A DNA stretch of 64,000 nucleotides from an uncultured Erythrobacter sp. (lineage in GTDB: Bacteria > Pseudomonadota > Alphaproteobacteria > Sphingomonadales > Sphingomonadaceae), in contig NZ_CANLMB010000002.1 in assembly GCF_947492365.1 (NCBI RefSeq), positions 124,001 to 188,000 of the forward strand, in the 5' to 3' direction. Shown in pieces: positions 26,836-35,146 of this stretch (position 1 is the first letter of the stretch; each line of letters opens with the position of its first letter). Under the pieces are notes generated by a model that made no database searches, was not told the DNA's origin, and saw only the letters and a program-made list of their open reading frames with translations. The position numbers and the translations under genes are program-made.

Positions 26836-26953
26836 TCAAAGCTTCGGATGCGGGCGCCGATTCACTCGAGATCGGCTGCACTTCGGCTTTGCGATTCACC
26901 CGCTTCGGACCAATCCTGAAACCCGTTTTTCGCGCATTGAAGAAAGGTCGATT

Positions 26954-27970
26954 GTGGTGAGCAATTCCTCAGGTAGATCCTATGGCCGCCGCCGGGTTTT
27001 GGTGACAGGAGGGGCGGGCTTTCTCGGCTCACACCTGATCGACCGGCTGCTGAAACGCGGTGACGAGGTGTTGTGCGTCGACAACCTGTTCACCGGCGAC
27101 AAAAGCAATATCGATCACCTTGCTGGCAACCCTCGCTTTGAATTCATGCGGCACGATGTGTGCTTCCCGCTGTTTGTCGAAGTGGACGAGATCTGGAATC
27201 TCGCCTGCCCCGCCTCTCCGATCCATTATCAGCACGATCCGGTGCAAACGACCAAGACGAGCGTGCATGGCGCGATCAATATGCTGGGCCTAGCCAAACG
27301 GTTAAAAGTGCCCATTTTCCAGGCCTCGACCAGCGAGATCTATGGCGATCCCAGCATCCATCCGCAGCCTGAGGAATATTGGGGCAACGTCAACACGATC
27401 GGCCCGCGCTCCTGTTATGACGAGGGGAAGCGCTGCGCTGAGACTTTGTTCTTCGATTATCACCGCCAGCACGGGCTCGACATCAAGGTTGCGCGGATAT
27501 TCAACACTTACGGCCCGCGCATGCACGCTTCTGACGGGCGGGTGGTGTCGAACTTTATCGTTCAGGCGCTGAGGGGTGAAGATATCACGATCTATGGCGA
27601 CGGCTCTCAAACGCGCAGCTTTTGTTATTGTGAGGATCTGATCGAGGGCTTCATCCGCTTTATGGAAGCAGGACCAGACGTTCACGGGCCGATCAATCTG
27701 GGCAATCCGGTTGAGTTCACGATCCGCCAATTGGCAGAGACGGTGCTGGCCAAAATCGGCGGACGGTCAAAGCTGGTCGAAGAGCCGCTGCCGCAGGACG
27801 ATCCCTTGCAGCGGCGACCCGACATAACAAAGGCGAAGCAGCAACTTGACTGGAAACCTTCGATCGAGCTCGATGAAGGCCTCGACCGCACAATCGCCTA
27901 TTTCCGCACAATTGTGGCTGAAAAACCGGCGCGCATTGGCGAGAGGCATTTGGCTGGTGTAAACGCTTAA
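26954..27970 (+). CDS. UDP-glucuronate decarboxylase (UDP-xylose synthase)
   Basis: The 338-residue extended SDR has [16 protein letters not shown] at its start, [25 protein letters not shown], and the catalytic SCYDEGKR (Tyr-x-x-x-Lys). These follow the UXS pattern; ACPASP and [10 protein letters not shown] are family hallmarks. It converts UDP-glucuronate to UDP-xylose via a 4-keto intermediate. The start is GTG at 26954 after AGAAAGG; a GTG three bases later is also possible. It is followed 18 bases later by the UDP-glucuronate 4-epimerase, so both probably draw on a common UDP-glucuronate pool. Confidence 0.93.
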   Translation: MVSNSSGRSYGRRRVLVTGGAGFLGSHLIDRLLKRGDEVLCVDNLFTGDKSNIDHLAGNPRFEFMRHDVCFPLFVEVDEIWNLACPASPIHYQHDPVQTTKTSVHGAINMLGLAKRLKVPIFQASTSEIYGDPSIHPQPEEYWGNVNTIGPRSCYDEGKRCAETLFFDYHRQHGLDIKVARIFNTYGPRMHASDGRVVSNFIVQALRGEDITIYGDGSQTRSFCYCEDLIEGFIRFMEAGPDVHGPINLGNPVEFTIRQLAETVLAKIGGRSKLVEEPLPQDDPLQRRPDITKAKQQLDWKPSIELDEGLDRTIAYFRTIVAEKPARIGERHLAGVNA

Positions 27971-27988
27971 GGCCTAAGGGGCCTATCC

Positions 27989-29002
27989 ATGCGTACAGTG
28001 CTCATCACCGGATCAGCCGGATTCATCGGCTATCACCTCGCTCAGCTCTTACTGAACGAAGGGTTTCGCGTGGTCGGCTATGATGGGCTGACCGACTATT
28101 ATGATGTGCGGCTGAAAGAGCGGCGGCACCAGATGCTGCTCCAGAACGCCAACTTCTCCTGCAAGGTCGGGATGCTGGAGGATTTCGAGACGCTTCACGC
28201 GCTTGCGCTGGCGGAAAAGCCTGATGTGATCGTCCATCTCGCGGCGCAAGCGGGGGTGCGATACAGCCTCGAAAACCCGCGCGCCTATGTCGATGCGAAC
28301 CTTGTCGGCACATTCAACGTGATGGAATGCGCGCGCGAGCTGGAGGTTGATCACCTGCTGATGGCTTCGACCAGCTCGGTCTATGGCGCGAATGAGGACA
28401 TGCCCTTTGGCGAGCGCGAGAAATGCGACACCCCGCTCACGCTCTACGCCGCGACCAAAAAGGCGAACGAGGCGATGGCGCATTCCTATGCACATCTGTG
28501 GAACCTGCCGACTACGATGTTCCGCTTTTTCACGGTGTACGGGCCGTGGGGCCGCCCGGACATGGCGCTGTTCAAGTTCACCCGCGGCATTCTCGAAGGC
28601 TCGCCGATCGACATCTACAACAATGGCGAGATGTTCCGCGACTTCACTTATGTCAGCGATCTGGTTCGCGGGATCAGGCTGTTGCTCGATGCGCCGCCTG
28701 TCCGCCCGGAAAGCGCCGAAGACATTCCCGAATGGGACTCGCTCTCACCCGCCGCACCGTGGCGCGTGGTCAATATCGGCAATAGCGACAAAGTCCGTCT
28801 GATGGATTTCGTTGAAGCGATTGAGGCGGAGTGCGGGCGCGAGGCGGTGAAGAACTTCATGCCGATGCAAAAGGGCGATGTGCCCGCCACATGGGCCGAT
28901 GCGACCTTGCTGCGCGAGTTGACCGGATACGCCCCGCAAACCGAGGTGCGCGAGGGGATCCGCCAATTCGTCGCGTGGTACCGCGATTATTACGCAGTTT
29001 GA
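27989..29002 (+). CDS. UDP-glucuronate 4-epimerase
   Basis: The 337-residue extended SDR has [46 protein letters not shown], the catalytic YAATKKANE (Tyr-x-x-x-Lys) and [16 protein letters not shown]. This combination is the signature of the Cap1J/LpsL-type epimerases that interconvert UDP-glucuronate and UDP-galacturonate. The ribosome-binding sequence AAGGGG is seven bases before the ATG. With the UDP-xylose synthase next to it, it suggests that the polysaccharide contains galacturonate and xylose or derived sugars. It converges with a short exported-protein gene. Confidence 0.94.
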   Translation: MRTVLITGSAGFIGYHLAQLLLNEGFRVVGYDGLTDYYDVRLKERRHQMLLQNANFSCKVGMLEDFETLHALALAEKPDVIVHLAAQAGVRYSLENPRAYVDANLVGTFNVMECARELEVDHLLMASTSSVYGANEDMPFGEREKCDTPLTLYAATKKANEAMAHSYAHLWNLPTTMFRFFTVYGPWGRPDMALFKFTRGILEGSPIDIYNNGEMFRDFTYVSDLVRGIRLLLDAPPVRPESAEDIPEWDSLSPAAPWRVVNIGNSDKVRLMDFVEAIEAECGREAVKNFMPMQKGDVPATWADATLLRELTGYAPQTEVREGIRQFVAWYRDYYAV

Positions 29003-29014
29003 TTTGGGGTCTGG

Positions 29015-29599
29015 TTAGTCGCCGGATTCCGGAGTGGGAGGCGGCAAATCTTCCTCACCCGGCAGCGGCGCCGAACGCTCGCGCTCCAGCCGTTCCAGAT
29101 ATTCACGCTCGATCTGTTCGACCCGCTCCTGTTCGGCAGCGGCATCTTCGTCGATGGTCGAAAGGCGCTCCTCCCGAGCTTCTTCGATCAGCTGGCTGAA
29201 CCGGATATTCTCGCCTTCCGCGCGGTCGGCATAGGCGGCGTCGATCAGCTGCTGGGTGCAACCTGTGATCCCGCCCGCGCCTGCCGGACTGCAAGACAAG
29301 GTCCCGAACTCGCCGATATAGCGGATTGTCTCGACCTGACGGCTCCAGCTGCGGTTTTGCGGGGAGTCGCTTGAACGCAGGTTGGAGGGGATACGATAGC
29401 GATCTGCATTGACCACGATTTCGCAAACCACGATCTCGCCTTCGGCGGTAGGCTCGGGACATTCGCTTTCGTCATAGGCGATGACCATGTTCACCCGTTC
29501 GCTGCGCTGTTCTTGCGCGGCTTCCTGCGCGGCAGCGGGGCTAGCCACCGCAAGAGCGGCCAATGAGGCGACGAGCGCGAGATGCGAGTGCTTGAGCAT
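29015..29599 (-). CDS. Exported hypothetical protein with Glu-rich C-terminus
   Basis: The 194-residue protein has a clear signal peptide (LVASLAALAVASPAAA, cleavage near residue 25) followed by a Gln/Glu-rich linker. A central region carries four cysteines (ECPEPTAEGEIVVCEIVV and LSCSPAGAGGITGCTQ), which may form disulfides in the periplasm. The last 60 residues are acidic and predicted coiled-coil (AAAEQERVEQIEREYLER). I do not recognise a characterised family. It lies next to coq7 but is separated from it by about 100 bases. Confidence 0.7.
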   Translation of the reverse strand: MLKHSHLALVASLAALAVASPAAAQEAAQEQRSERVNMVIAYDESECPEPTAEGEIVVCEIVVNADRYRIPSNLRSSDSPQNRSWSRQVETIRYIGEFGTLSCSPAGAGGITGCTQQLIDAAYADRAEGENIRFSQLIEEAREERLSTIDEDAAAEQERVEQIEREYLERLERERSAPLPGEEDLPPPTPESGD

Positions 29600-29701
29600 T
29601 TTTATTCCTCTTGATTGCGCTTCCTTGCGCGAATTTCTTATCCTGCGCCTATATAGCAGCGGCTGAACGGGTTCTGAAGTCGCCGCGAGATTGCGTGCGC
29701 C

Positions 29702-30223
29702 TCAAACCCGCTCGCTGATCCGGATTGCGAGTTTGCAGCCCAGCCGGATCGCGCCCGATAGCAGCGGATAGGCGGGCGCGTTCTCCGCGCCATTGGCAAG
29801 CGCGGCGTCGCGGTGTTCGCGTTCATCCTCGCGGAATTCTGCGATCATTTCAGCAAGTTCGGGATCGGAATCGGTTTCGGCCAGCCGGTCGAGCTGCTGC
29901 GAATAGTGGTTGTCGATCTCTTCCTCGATCGCGGCGGTGCAAGCCATCGCGGCTTCGGGTCCGAGCAAGGCGGTGCCTGCACCCAGCGCAAAGCCTGCTG
30001 CCGACCAGAAAGGCTGCAAGGCAGTCGGGCGCACGCCCCGCTCTGCCATCAGTGCGTCAAAGCGCGCGCGGTGGCCCTCTTCCTGCTCGGCCATGTGGCG
30101 GATTTCAGCCGAATGCGGCCCGCGATCACCCATAACGGCGAGCTGACCTTCGTAAATACGCGTCGCGCCGAATTCGCCGGCTTGGTCGACCCGGATCATG
30201 CGGTGCAGTTCGCTCTTGTCCAT
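29702..30223 (-). CDS. coq7: 3-demethoxyubiquinol 3-hydroxylase, Coq7
   Basis: This 173-residue diiron hydroxylase of ubiquinone synthesis has internal-repeat helices carrying the carboxylate and His ligands: DQAGEFGATRIYEGQL, MAEQEEGHRARFDAL, AIEEEIDNHYSQQL and EFREDEREHRDAAL. It hydroxylates demethoxyubiquinol at C6. The ATG at 30223 follows AGGAG with seven bases spacing; a longer frame to 30292 would add residues that are not conserved in the family. It lies downstream of dsbB on the same strand. Confidence 0.93.
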   Translation of the reverse strand: MDKSELHRMIRVDQAGEFGATRIYEGQLAVMGDRGPHSAEIRHMAEQEEGHRARFDALMAERGVRPTALQPFWSAAGFALGAGTALLGPEAAMACTAAIEEEIDNHYSQQLDRLAETDSDPELAEMIAEFREDEREHRDAALANGAENAPAYPLLSGAIRLGCKLAIRISERV

Positions 30224-30248
30224 ATTGCGCTCCTGATTTGTGAGCGTC

Positions 30249-30701
30249 TTACTTCCTAAAGGCCGCAAGCGCCACAACCGCAGCGCCGCCAACGCAGGAA
30301 ATCAGGAAATTCCAGCCTGCCAAAGAGATGCCGAACAGGCTCCACGGCGCAACATCGCAGCGGATGATCGGCGCGGCGGAGACGTCCATTACGTCGATTG
30401 CCGAGGGCAATGTGCTGCAACCGGTAATGCCTTCCCACCAGCCATATTCGACCCCGGCGTGAAAGCCCCCGATCAATCCCGAAGTGATGATCGCAAGTCC
30501 TGCCAGCGCGGCCCAGACCCGGTGCGGCACGATGACAAAGGACAATCCGGCGAACAGCAATGCGGCGAAATGCGGCCAGCGCTGCCACCAGCACATCTCG
30601 CATGGAAACAGGCCAAAGACATATTGCGATATATAGGCACCGCCCAGCAATCCGCCGGCGGTCGCCAACGCCAGCGCGCGCGCTTGTTGAAGTCCGTTCA
30701 T
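30249..30701 (-). CDS. dsbB: Disulfide bond formation protein B
   Basis: The 150-residue inner-membrane protein has four hydrophobic segments. It carries the DsbB motif set: FPCEMCWWQR with the Cys34-Cys37 pair that reduces quinone, and a second periplasmic pair at Cys95 and Cys115 (GCSTLPSA and IIRCDVAPW) that oxidises DsbA. Electrons pass to ubiquinone, whose synthesis involves the neighbouring coq7. The next gene upstream is the S41 peptidase, about 46 bases away. Confidence 0.88.
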   Translation of the reverse strand: MNGLQQARALALATAGGLLGGAYISQYVFGLFPCEMCWWQRWPHFAALLFAGLSFVIVPHRVWAALAGLAIITSGLIGGFHAGVEYGWWEGITGCSTLPSAIDVMDVSAAPIIRCDVAPWSLFGISLAGWNFLISCVGGAAVVALAAFRK

Positions 30702-30747
30702 TGCTTTTCCTTAGGCGCTTTCCCACCAGCCGTGCGGTAGCAAGTTC

Positions 30748-32085
30748 CTAGCGGCGAATGGCCACCGAACTTGCCGTCGTGCGGCGCAAGGTTTCGAGCG
30801 CGTAGTGCAGCTGGAAGTCGTCCACGCCCTGCTCTTCAAGCTGTTCAGCGGTGAGCTGGAAGCGAGGATCCTCGATATTGTCGTCCTCCATCTCCGCATC
30901 ATCAATGCCCAGCTCGTTCACAAGGTGCCCGCGCAGATCACTCTCGCGCGTCTGATAGCGTTCGCGCAAGGCAAAATCGGGATCAGACAGCTGCGGCACA
31001 CGGATATCGGGAGTGATCCCGCCTTCCTGCACCGACTTGCCCGAAGGCGTGAAGTAACGCGCCGTGGTCAGTTTGAGCGCGGCATCAGGGCCGAGCGGCA
31101 GCAGCGACTGGACCGAGCCTTTACCAAAGCTGCGCTGACCCATCACCAGCGCGCGGCGGTGATCCTGCAAAGCGCCTGCGACAATCTCCGAAGCCGAAGC
31201 CGAACCGGCGTCGATCAGGACGATCACCGGAGTGCCCTCTGCCATATCGCCGCGGAACACGGTTTCGGCATCGTAGAGCAAAGTTTCACCGCGGGCGCGG
31301 CCGCGCTGTGACACGATGCGGCCCGAATCGAGGAACAGGTCGGACAATGCGACCGCTTCATCGAGCGAACCGCCCGGATTGGAGCGCAGATCCAGCACCA
31401 GGCCGTTCATCCGGCCCGTTGCTTCTTCCTTGAGCGATTCCCACGCGCGGTAGACATCGACACCGACATCGGCGGAGAATTCGTTGACCGAAATCACCCC
31501 GATATTGCCCGCCTGCAAGGTGTGTGTCACCGGCTCGAGTTCGATCACGCCGCGCGTCACATCGACTTCAAACGGCCCATCGCGGCCCGGACGGAAAATC
31601 GTCAGCCGGATCGAAGTGCCCGCTTTGCCGCGCATGCGCGCAACTGCATCGTCGAGGTCGCCGCCATAGATCAGGTCGCCGTCAAGGTGCGTGATATAAT
31701 CGCCCGCCTTGATCCCCATTTCGTCAGCCGGGCTGCCGCGGAAGGGCGAGATCACCTTGACCGCGCCATCTTCCAGAATAACCGAAAGGCCAAGACCGGA
31801 ATAATTGCCGTCGATCATGGTCGTCAGGCGCTGAAGGTCGCTGCCATCGAGATAGGCGCTGTGCGGATCGAGCGCTGCGAGCATCCCGTCAATCGCGCCG
31901 CGCACCAGCACTTCATCTTCGACCGGCTCGACATAATTGGCCTGAACGCGCTGCATGATCGTGTAGATCTTTGCCAGTTCGGGTCCGGCGCGGCCATCGA
32001 CCTGCGCCATCGTGGCGGTGGTTGCAGGGATAAGCGCGACAGCGGTGACAAGAGCGGCGCTGCGAAGCAGATTGGCGATCTTCAT
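30748..32085 (-). CDS. ctpA: S41-family carboxyl-terminal processing peptidase
   Basis: The 445-residue periplasmic protease starts with a signal peptide (ALVTAVALIPATTATMAQ). A PDZ domain (about residues 88-165; GSPADEMGIKAGDYITHLDG) and the S41 catalytic domain follow. DAGSASASEIVAGAL contains the likely nucleophile Ser297, and GKGSVQ contains the general base Lys322, 25 residues apart as in D1 processing proteases. Such enzymes trim C-termini of envelope proteins and murein hydrolases; the neighbouring EnvC-like gene is typical. Start at ATG 32085 fits the signal peptide, though AAGGAG is 13 bases away. A frame extension to 32178 is not supported. Confidence 0.92.
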   Translation of the reverse strand: MKIANLLRSAALVTAVALIPATTATMAQVDGRAGPELAKIYTIMQRVQANYVEPVEDEVLVRGAIDGMLAALDPHSAYLDGSDLQRLTTMIDGNYSGLGLSVILEDGAVKVISPFRGSPADEMGIKAGDYITHLDGDLIYGGDLDDAVARMRGKAGTSIRLTIFRPGRDGPFEVDVTRGVIELEPVTHTLQAGNIGVISVNEFSADVGVDVYRAWESLKEEATGRMNGLVLDLRSNPGGSLDEAVALSDLFLDSGRIVSQRGRARGETLLYDAETVFRGDMAEGTPVIVLIDAGSASASEIVAGALQDHRRALVMGQRSFGKGSVQSLLPLGPDAALKLTTARYFTPSGKSVQEGGITPDIRVPQLSDPDFALRERYQTRESDLRGHLVNELGIDDAEMEDDNIEDPRFQLTAEQLEEQGVDDFQLHYALETLRRTTASSVAIRR

Positions 32086-32254
32086 AAAGGCAAATGGCTC
32101 CTTCCAATGGTGTATTGCTATAGAATCGGGGCCATGAACGCCAGATAACTTCGATAAGCGACATTTGCCGTCCCGCAACGGGGCAATTGCGGGTCATGCC
32201 CTTAGCAAAGGGCTCTGCGCGACCGGGCATGGGTCGCTCGCGGTCGTGGTGTAT

Positions 32255-33502
32255 TTAATTGAGGAAATTGAGCGGGTTAACCGGCTCTCCGCCGCGCCTT
32301 AGCTCAAAAGTGATCGCTGGGTCTTCGCTGCCCGCTACACCCAAAGGTGCGCCGGTTATCACTTGATCGCCCACTTCAGCATCGATCCGCGCCAGTCCGG
32401 TGACGAGGCTGGTCCAGCCGCCTTCGTGTTCAATAATGACGATTCGACCAAAGCCGCGATAGGGTCCGGCAAAGGCGACCCTCCCCGATCTTGGCGCGAC
32501 CGCCTGCGCACCGGGCGCGGGAGCGAGAGCGAGGCCGGTGGAGCGCAAGCCGCTGTCGCGCAGCTCTCCAAATCCGGCGATCGTGCGGCCTTGAACGGGA
32601 AGCTGGAAGCGCGGGGGAATTGTGCTTGACGGGCTGGCTGACGGAGTGGGGTCGCTGGCAAGGTTTTCGTCCGGCACGCGCGTTCCCGCACCGCCGAGAT
32701 TGGCCGGGCGCATGATCGGGCCGGGCAATGCCGCAAGCTCGCGGCGCAGAGCTGCTGCATCATCAATACTGTCGATCAGCCCGTCGAGATCGCGCGCTTC
32801 TTCGGCCAGTGCCAGCGCGCGTTCGCCCTCACGCGCCGCCGTACTGCGGGCTTCTCTCGAGGCCAGACGTTGACGCGTTTCCAGCGCGGTCAGTTCGGCG
32901 CGGCGTGCACGCAAGGCCTGCTCGCTATCGCCCAGATTTGCGAGCGCCTGCGCGGCGCGTTGCTCCAACCGCCGCCCTTCCTCCAGCTCTCCGCGAAGCG
33001 CTGATGTGCGGCGGCGAATCTCCGGCACCGCGGAATCTAGCACCGCGCGGACATAGACCAGATCCTTGAGCGATCCGGGCTGCAAGGCAGACAATGCGAG
33101 CGGGCGGCGGGCCGTGGTCTGTAGCGCTCCGGTCAGGCGGACCAAAGGCTGCTGGCGCTGCGCCAGCCGGTCGGACAGCGCGGCGCGCGCAGCCTGTGCG
33201 AGCGAATAACGTGCGCGGGCAGCTGCGATGTCAGATTCGGCCGCCTGTATCTGCGCTGCAACAGCGGCGGCTTCGCGCGCGGTCTTCTCGGCGGCTTCTG
33301 TGGCTTCGTCTGCTTCGCGGGCGAGCCGGTCTGCGCGTGCTTCGGCGCGCTGGCTCTCGCGGGTGGCGCGTTCGAGTTCCGCTTGCGCTTCGTCGGGTTC
33401 GAGCACGGCGACATCGCGCTGGGCAAAGCTGCTCGGCACAGTCAGCGCCAGCGCGACACAAGCGGCGCCTATAGCGACAGAAAGGAACAGAGTGCGGCGC
33501 AT
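32255..33502 (-). CDS. envC: EnvC-like murein hydrolase activator with degenerate LytM domain
   Basis: The 415-residue protein has a signal peptide, a long coiled-coil region (about residues 30-260, ERATRESQRAEARADRLA) and a C-terminal LytM/M23-like domain. The domain is degenerate: the HxxxD and HxH metal ligands of active M23 peptidases are replaced (RSTGLAL where the first pair should be, AITFEL at the end). It is therefore expected to activate amidases rather than cut peptidoglycan itself, as known for EnvC. The ATG at 33502 has AGGGTAGG upstream. It follows rlmH with a short gap. Confidence 0.9.
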   Translation of the reverse strand: MRRTLFLSVAIGAACVALALTVPSSFAQRDVAVLEPDEAQAELERATRESQRAEARADRLAREADEATEAAEKTAREAAAVAAQIQAAESDIAAARARYSLAQAARAALSDRLAQRQQPLVRLTGALQTTARRPLALSALQPGSLKDLVYVRAVLDSAVPEIRRRTSALRGELEEGRRLEQRAAQALANLGDSEQALRARRAELTALETRQRLASREARSTAAREGERALALAEEARDLDGLIDSIDDAAALRRELAALPGPIMRPANLGGAGTRVPDENLASDPTPSASPSSTIPPRFQLPVQGRTIAGFGELRDSGLRSTGLALAPAPGAQAVAPRSGRVAFAGPYRGFGRIVIIEHEGGWTSLVTGLARIDAEVGDQVITGAPLGVAGSEDPAITFELRRGGEPVNPLNFLN

Positions 33503-33509
33503 CACAAAC

Positions 33510-33932
33510 CTACCCTGCCCGATGATAGGGATGGCCTGCAAGGATGCTCGTCGCGCGGTAGAGCTGCTCCATCAACATCGCGCGGGCGAGGAGGTGCGGC
33601 CAGGTGGCCGGACCAAAGGCGAGCAAGAGGTCAGCCTCGGCCCGCTCTTCTGCCGAATGCCCGTCCGCTGCGCCGAGCACAAAGCGTGTCTCGCGCATGC
33701 CATCGTCGCGCCATCGTTCGAGCACCTGCGCCAGTTTCTGCGACGCCATCGCCTTGCCGCGTTCGTCGAGCAGCACGGTCTTGTAGGGGGCTTGCGGTTC
33801 GGGAATCTTCCCGCCCGTCTCCGGCAATTCGGTCAGCGTTACCGGCCAGGTCAGCCGCTTCTCATAGCGCGCGACCAGCTCCGCTTCAGGAGAGCGGGCA
33901 ATCTTTCCGCGAGCGATGACGTGGAGAAGAAT
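33510..33932 (-). CDS. rlmH: 23S rRNA (pseudouridine1915-N3)-methyltransferase RlmH, apparent ATT start
   Basis: RlmH uses SAM to methylate pseudouridine 1915 in helix 69 of 23S rRNA. The SPOUT knot is seen in FVLGAADGHSAEERAEADLL and MEQLYRATSILAGHPYHRAG at the C-terminus. The conserved N-terminus LLHVIARGKIARSPEAELVARYEKRLTW is in the same frame but upstream of the first conventional start (TTG at 33827), which would drop about 35 conserved residues. No ATG, GTG or TTG lies between 33827 and the upstream stop; the only suitable codon in the right place is ATT at 33932-33930, eight bases after GAAAGG. The family normally begins MLLH, which matches ATT-CTT-CTC-CAC. About 140 residues. Confidence 0.88.
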   Translation of the reverse strand: MLLHVIARGKIARSPEAELVARYEKRLTWPVTLTELPETGGKIPEPQAPYKTVLLDERGKAMASQKLAQVLERWRDDGMRETRFVLGAADGHSAEERAEADLLLAFGPATWPHLLARAMLMEQLYRATSILAGHPYHRAG

Positions 33933-33946
33933 AACGAAGACCTTTC
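33930..33946 (-). promoter_or_regulatory. Ribosome-binding site and ATT start codon of rlmH
   Basis: Read on the minus strand, GAAAGG (33946-33941) precedes ATT (33932-33930) by eight bases. The codon replaces the Met normally found before LLH in this family. A TGA lies three codons upstream in the same frame, so no conventional start exists further back. Confidence 0.7.
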
Positions 33947-33962
33947 AAGGCAAGTGCAGCCC

Positions 33963-34376
33963 TCAGGCGCTTCCAGCTGTCGCTTCGCCGCCTTCGAAAG
34001 ACCACATGCGCTCTAGGTTGTAGAAGCTGCGCACTTCGGGGCGGAAGAGGTGAACCACCACATCGCCCGCATCGATCAGCACCCAGTCTGCCGCAGTCAG
34101 CCCCTCGATCCGCACGGGACCGTGGCCAGCCTGCTTGACCTTCTCCGCCAGTTTCTGCGCCATCGCAGCCACTTGCCGGGTCGAGCGCCCGCTTGCGACC
34201 ACCATGAAATCGGCAACCGAGCTCTTGCCCGCAAGCGGGATCGAGACGATTTCCTGCGCCTGATCGTCGTCGAGCTGGCGCATGACCAGTTCGTGCAAGG
34301 TTTCCTGCGAGGAATCAGCGGGCATAGGTGGAACAGCCTTTATTGTTTCCGCCGAAGCGGGGCCTGCCTGTGTCAT
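33963..34376 (-). CDS. rsfS: Ribosome silencing factor RsfS
   Basis: The protein of about 137 residues has the DUF143/Iojap core: ETLHELVMRQLDDDQAQEIV, VADFMVVASGRSTRQVAAMA and a C-terminal ADWVLIDAGDVVVHLF. RsfS binds ribosomal protein uL14 and blocks subunit joining when nutrients are limited. The start is not certain: ATG at 34376 is 30 bases from a GGAG, ATG at 34325 would shorten the N-terminus by 17 residues, and 34436 would add 20. It precedes rlmH, another factor acting at the ribosomal subunit interface. Confidence 0.88.
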   Translation of the reverse strand: MTQAGPASAETIKAVPPMPADSSQETLHELVMRQLDDDQAQEIVSIPLAGKSSVADFMVVASGRSTRQVAAMAQKLAEKVKQAGHGPVRIEGLTAADWVLIDAGDVVVHLFRPEVRSFYNLERMWSFEGGEATAGSA

Positions 34377-34466
34377 AGGCAAAATAGTTTCTCCAGATAG
34401 CTTGGTTCGGATGAACGTCGGCGCACGATGCGGCAAGTCGAGGTTTGAAGCGGCTGAAATAGCCGT

Positions 34467-35129
34467 TCATACTGCCTCGCCCTGTGGGTTGTAGCGCGGA
34501 ATTTGGCGAAAAGTCAGACGATCACGCACCGGGATGCCTCGATACCTTAAGGCCCAATCGGCATCATCACGGCGAATGGCCGTTGCCGAGCGTGGGTCTG
34601 GATCGAAAGCCATGAATATCAGGGCCGGTGTACTCCCGAAATGTGTCGTCCCGCGTTTTCGAAAACTGGCGGCAGACACGCGGTATTGTCTGAGCCATGC
34701 CATAGCGGGGCTCGCCATAGCAGCCGCGTTATAGCCCGGGCGGGCGATCACTGCAATCGGCATGGTCCGCGCGATCACGCGCCAGTCTTTCCAGCGGTGA
34801 AACTGCGCAAGATTGTCCGACCCCATCAGCCACACAAAGTCGCGCTTGGGATAGCGGCGTTTGAGCGCGCGCAGAGTATCGACGGTGTAGCGCGTGCCCA
34901 GTTCGGCCTCGATCGCGGTGGGCACGATCGGCGCGCGGTGCGCCTGCACCTCGGCTGATTTGAGCCGCGCGGCGAGCGGGGCCATGCCCTTTTTCGGCTT
35001 AAGCGGATTGCCGGGCGATACCAGCCACCAGGCCTCGTCCAGCCCAAGCGCCTCTATCGCAAAGCGCGTGATGCGGCGATGTCCGCCATGGGCAGGGTTG
35101 AAACTGCCGCCAAGAAGCCCCGTTCTCAT
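34467..35129 (-). CDS. nadD: Nicotinate-nucleotide adenylyltransferase NadD
   Basis: The 220-residue enzyme of NAD synthesis has the nucleotidyltransferase signature GLLGGSFNPAHGGHR (H-x-G-H) at its start, VSPGNPLKPKKG, YTVDTLRALKRRYP, and WLMGSDNLAQFHRWK. It joins ATP to nicotinate mononucleotide. The ATG at 35129 lies 17 bases after the proA stop. A longer frame to 35183 would extend into proA and add residues before the motif that normally sits right after the start Met. Confidence 0.93.
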   Translation of the reverse strand: MRTGLLGGSFNPAHGGHRRITRFAIEALGLDEAWWLVSPGNPLKPKKGMAPLAARLKSAEVQAHRAPIVPTAIEAELGTRYTVDTLRALKRRYPKRDFVWLMGSDNLAQFHRWKDWRVIARTMPIAVIARPGYNAAAMASPAMAWLRQYRVSAASFRKRGTTHFGSTPALIFMAFDPDPRSATAIRRDDADWALRYRGIPVRDRLTFRQIPRYNPQGEAV

Positions 35130-35146
35130 TCCCGATGAGCCGCCAA

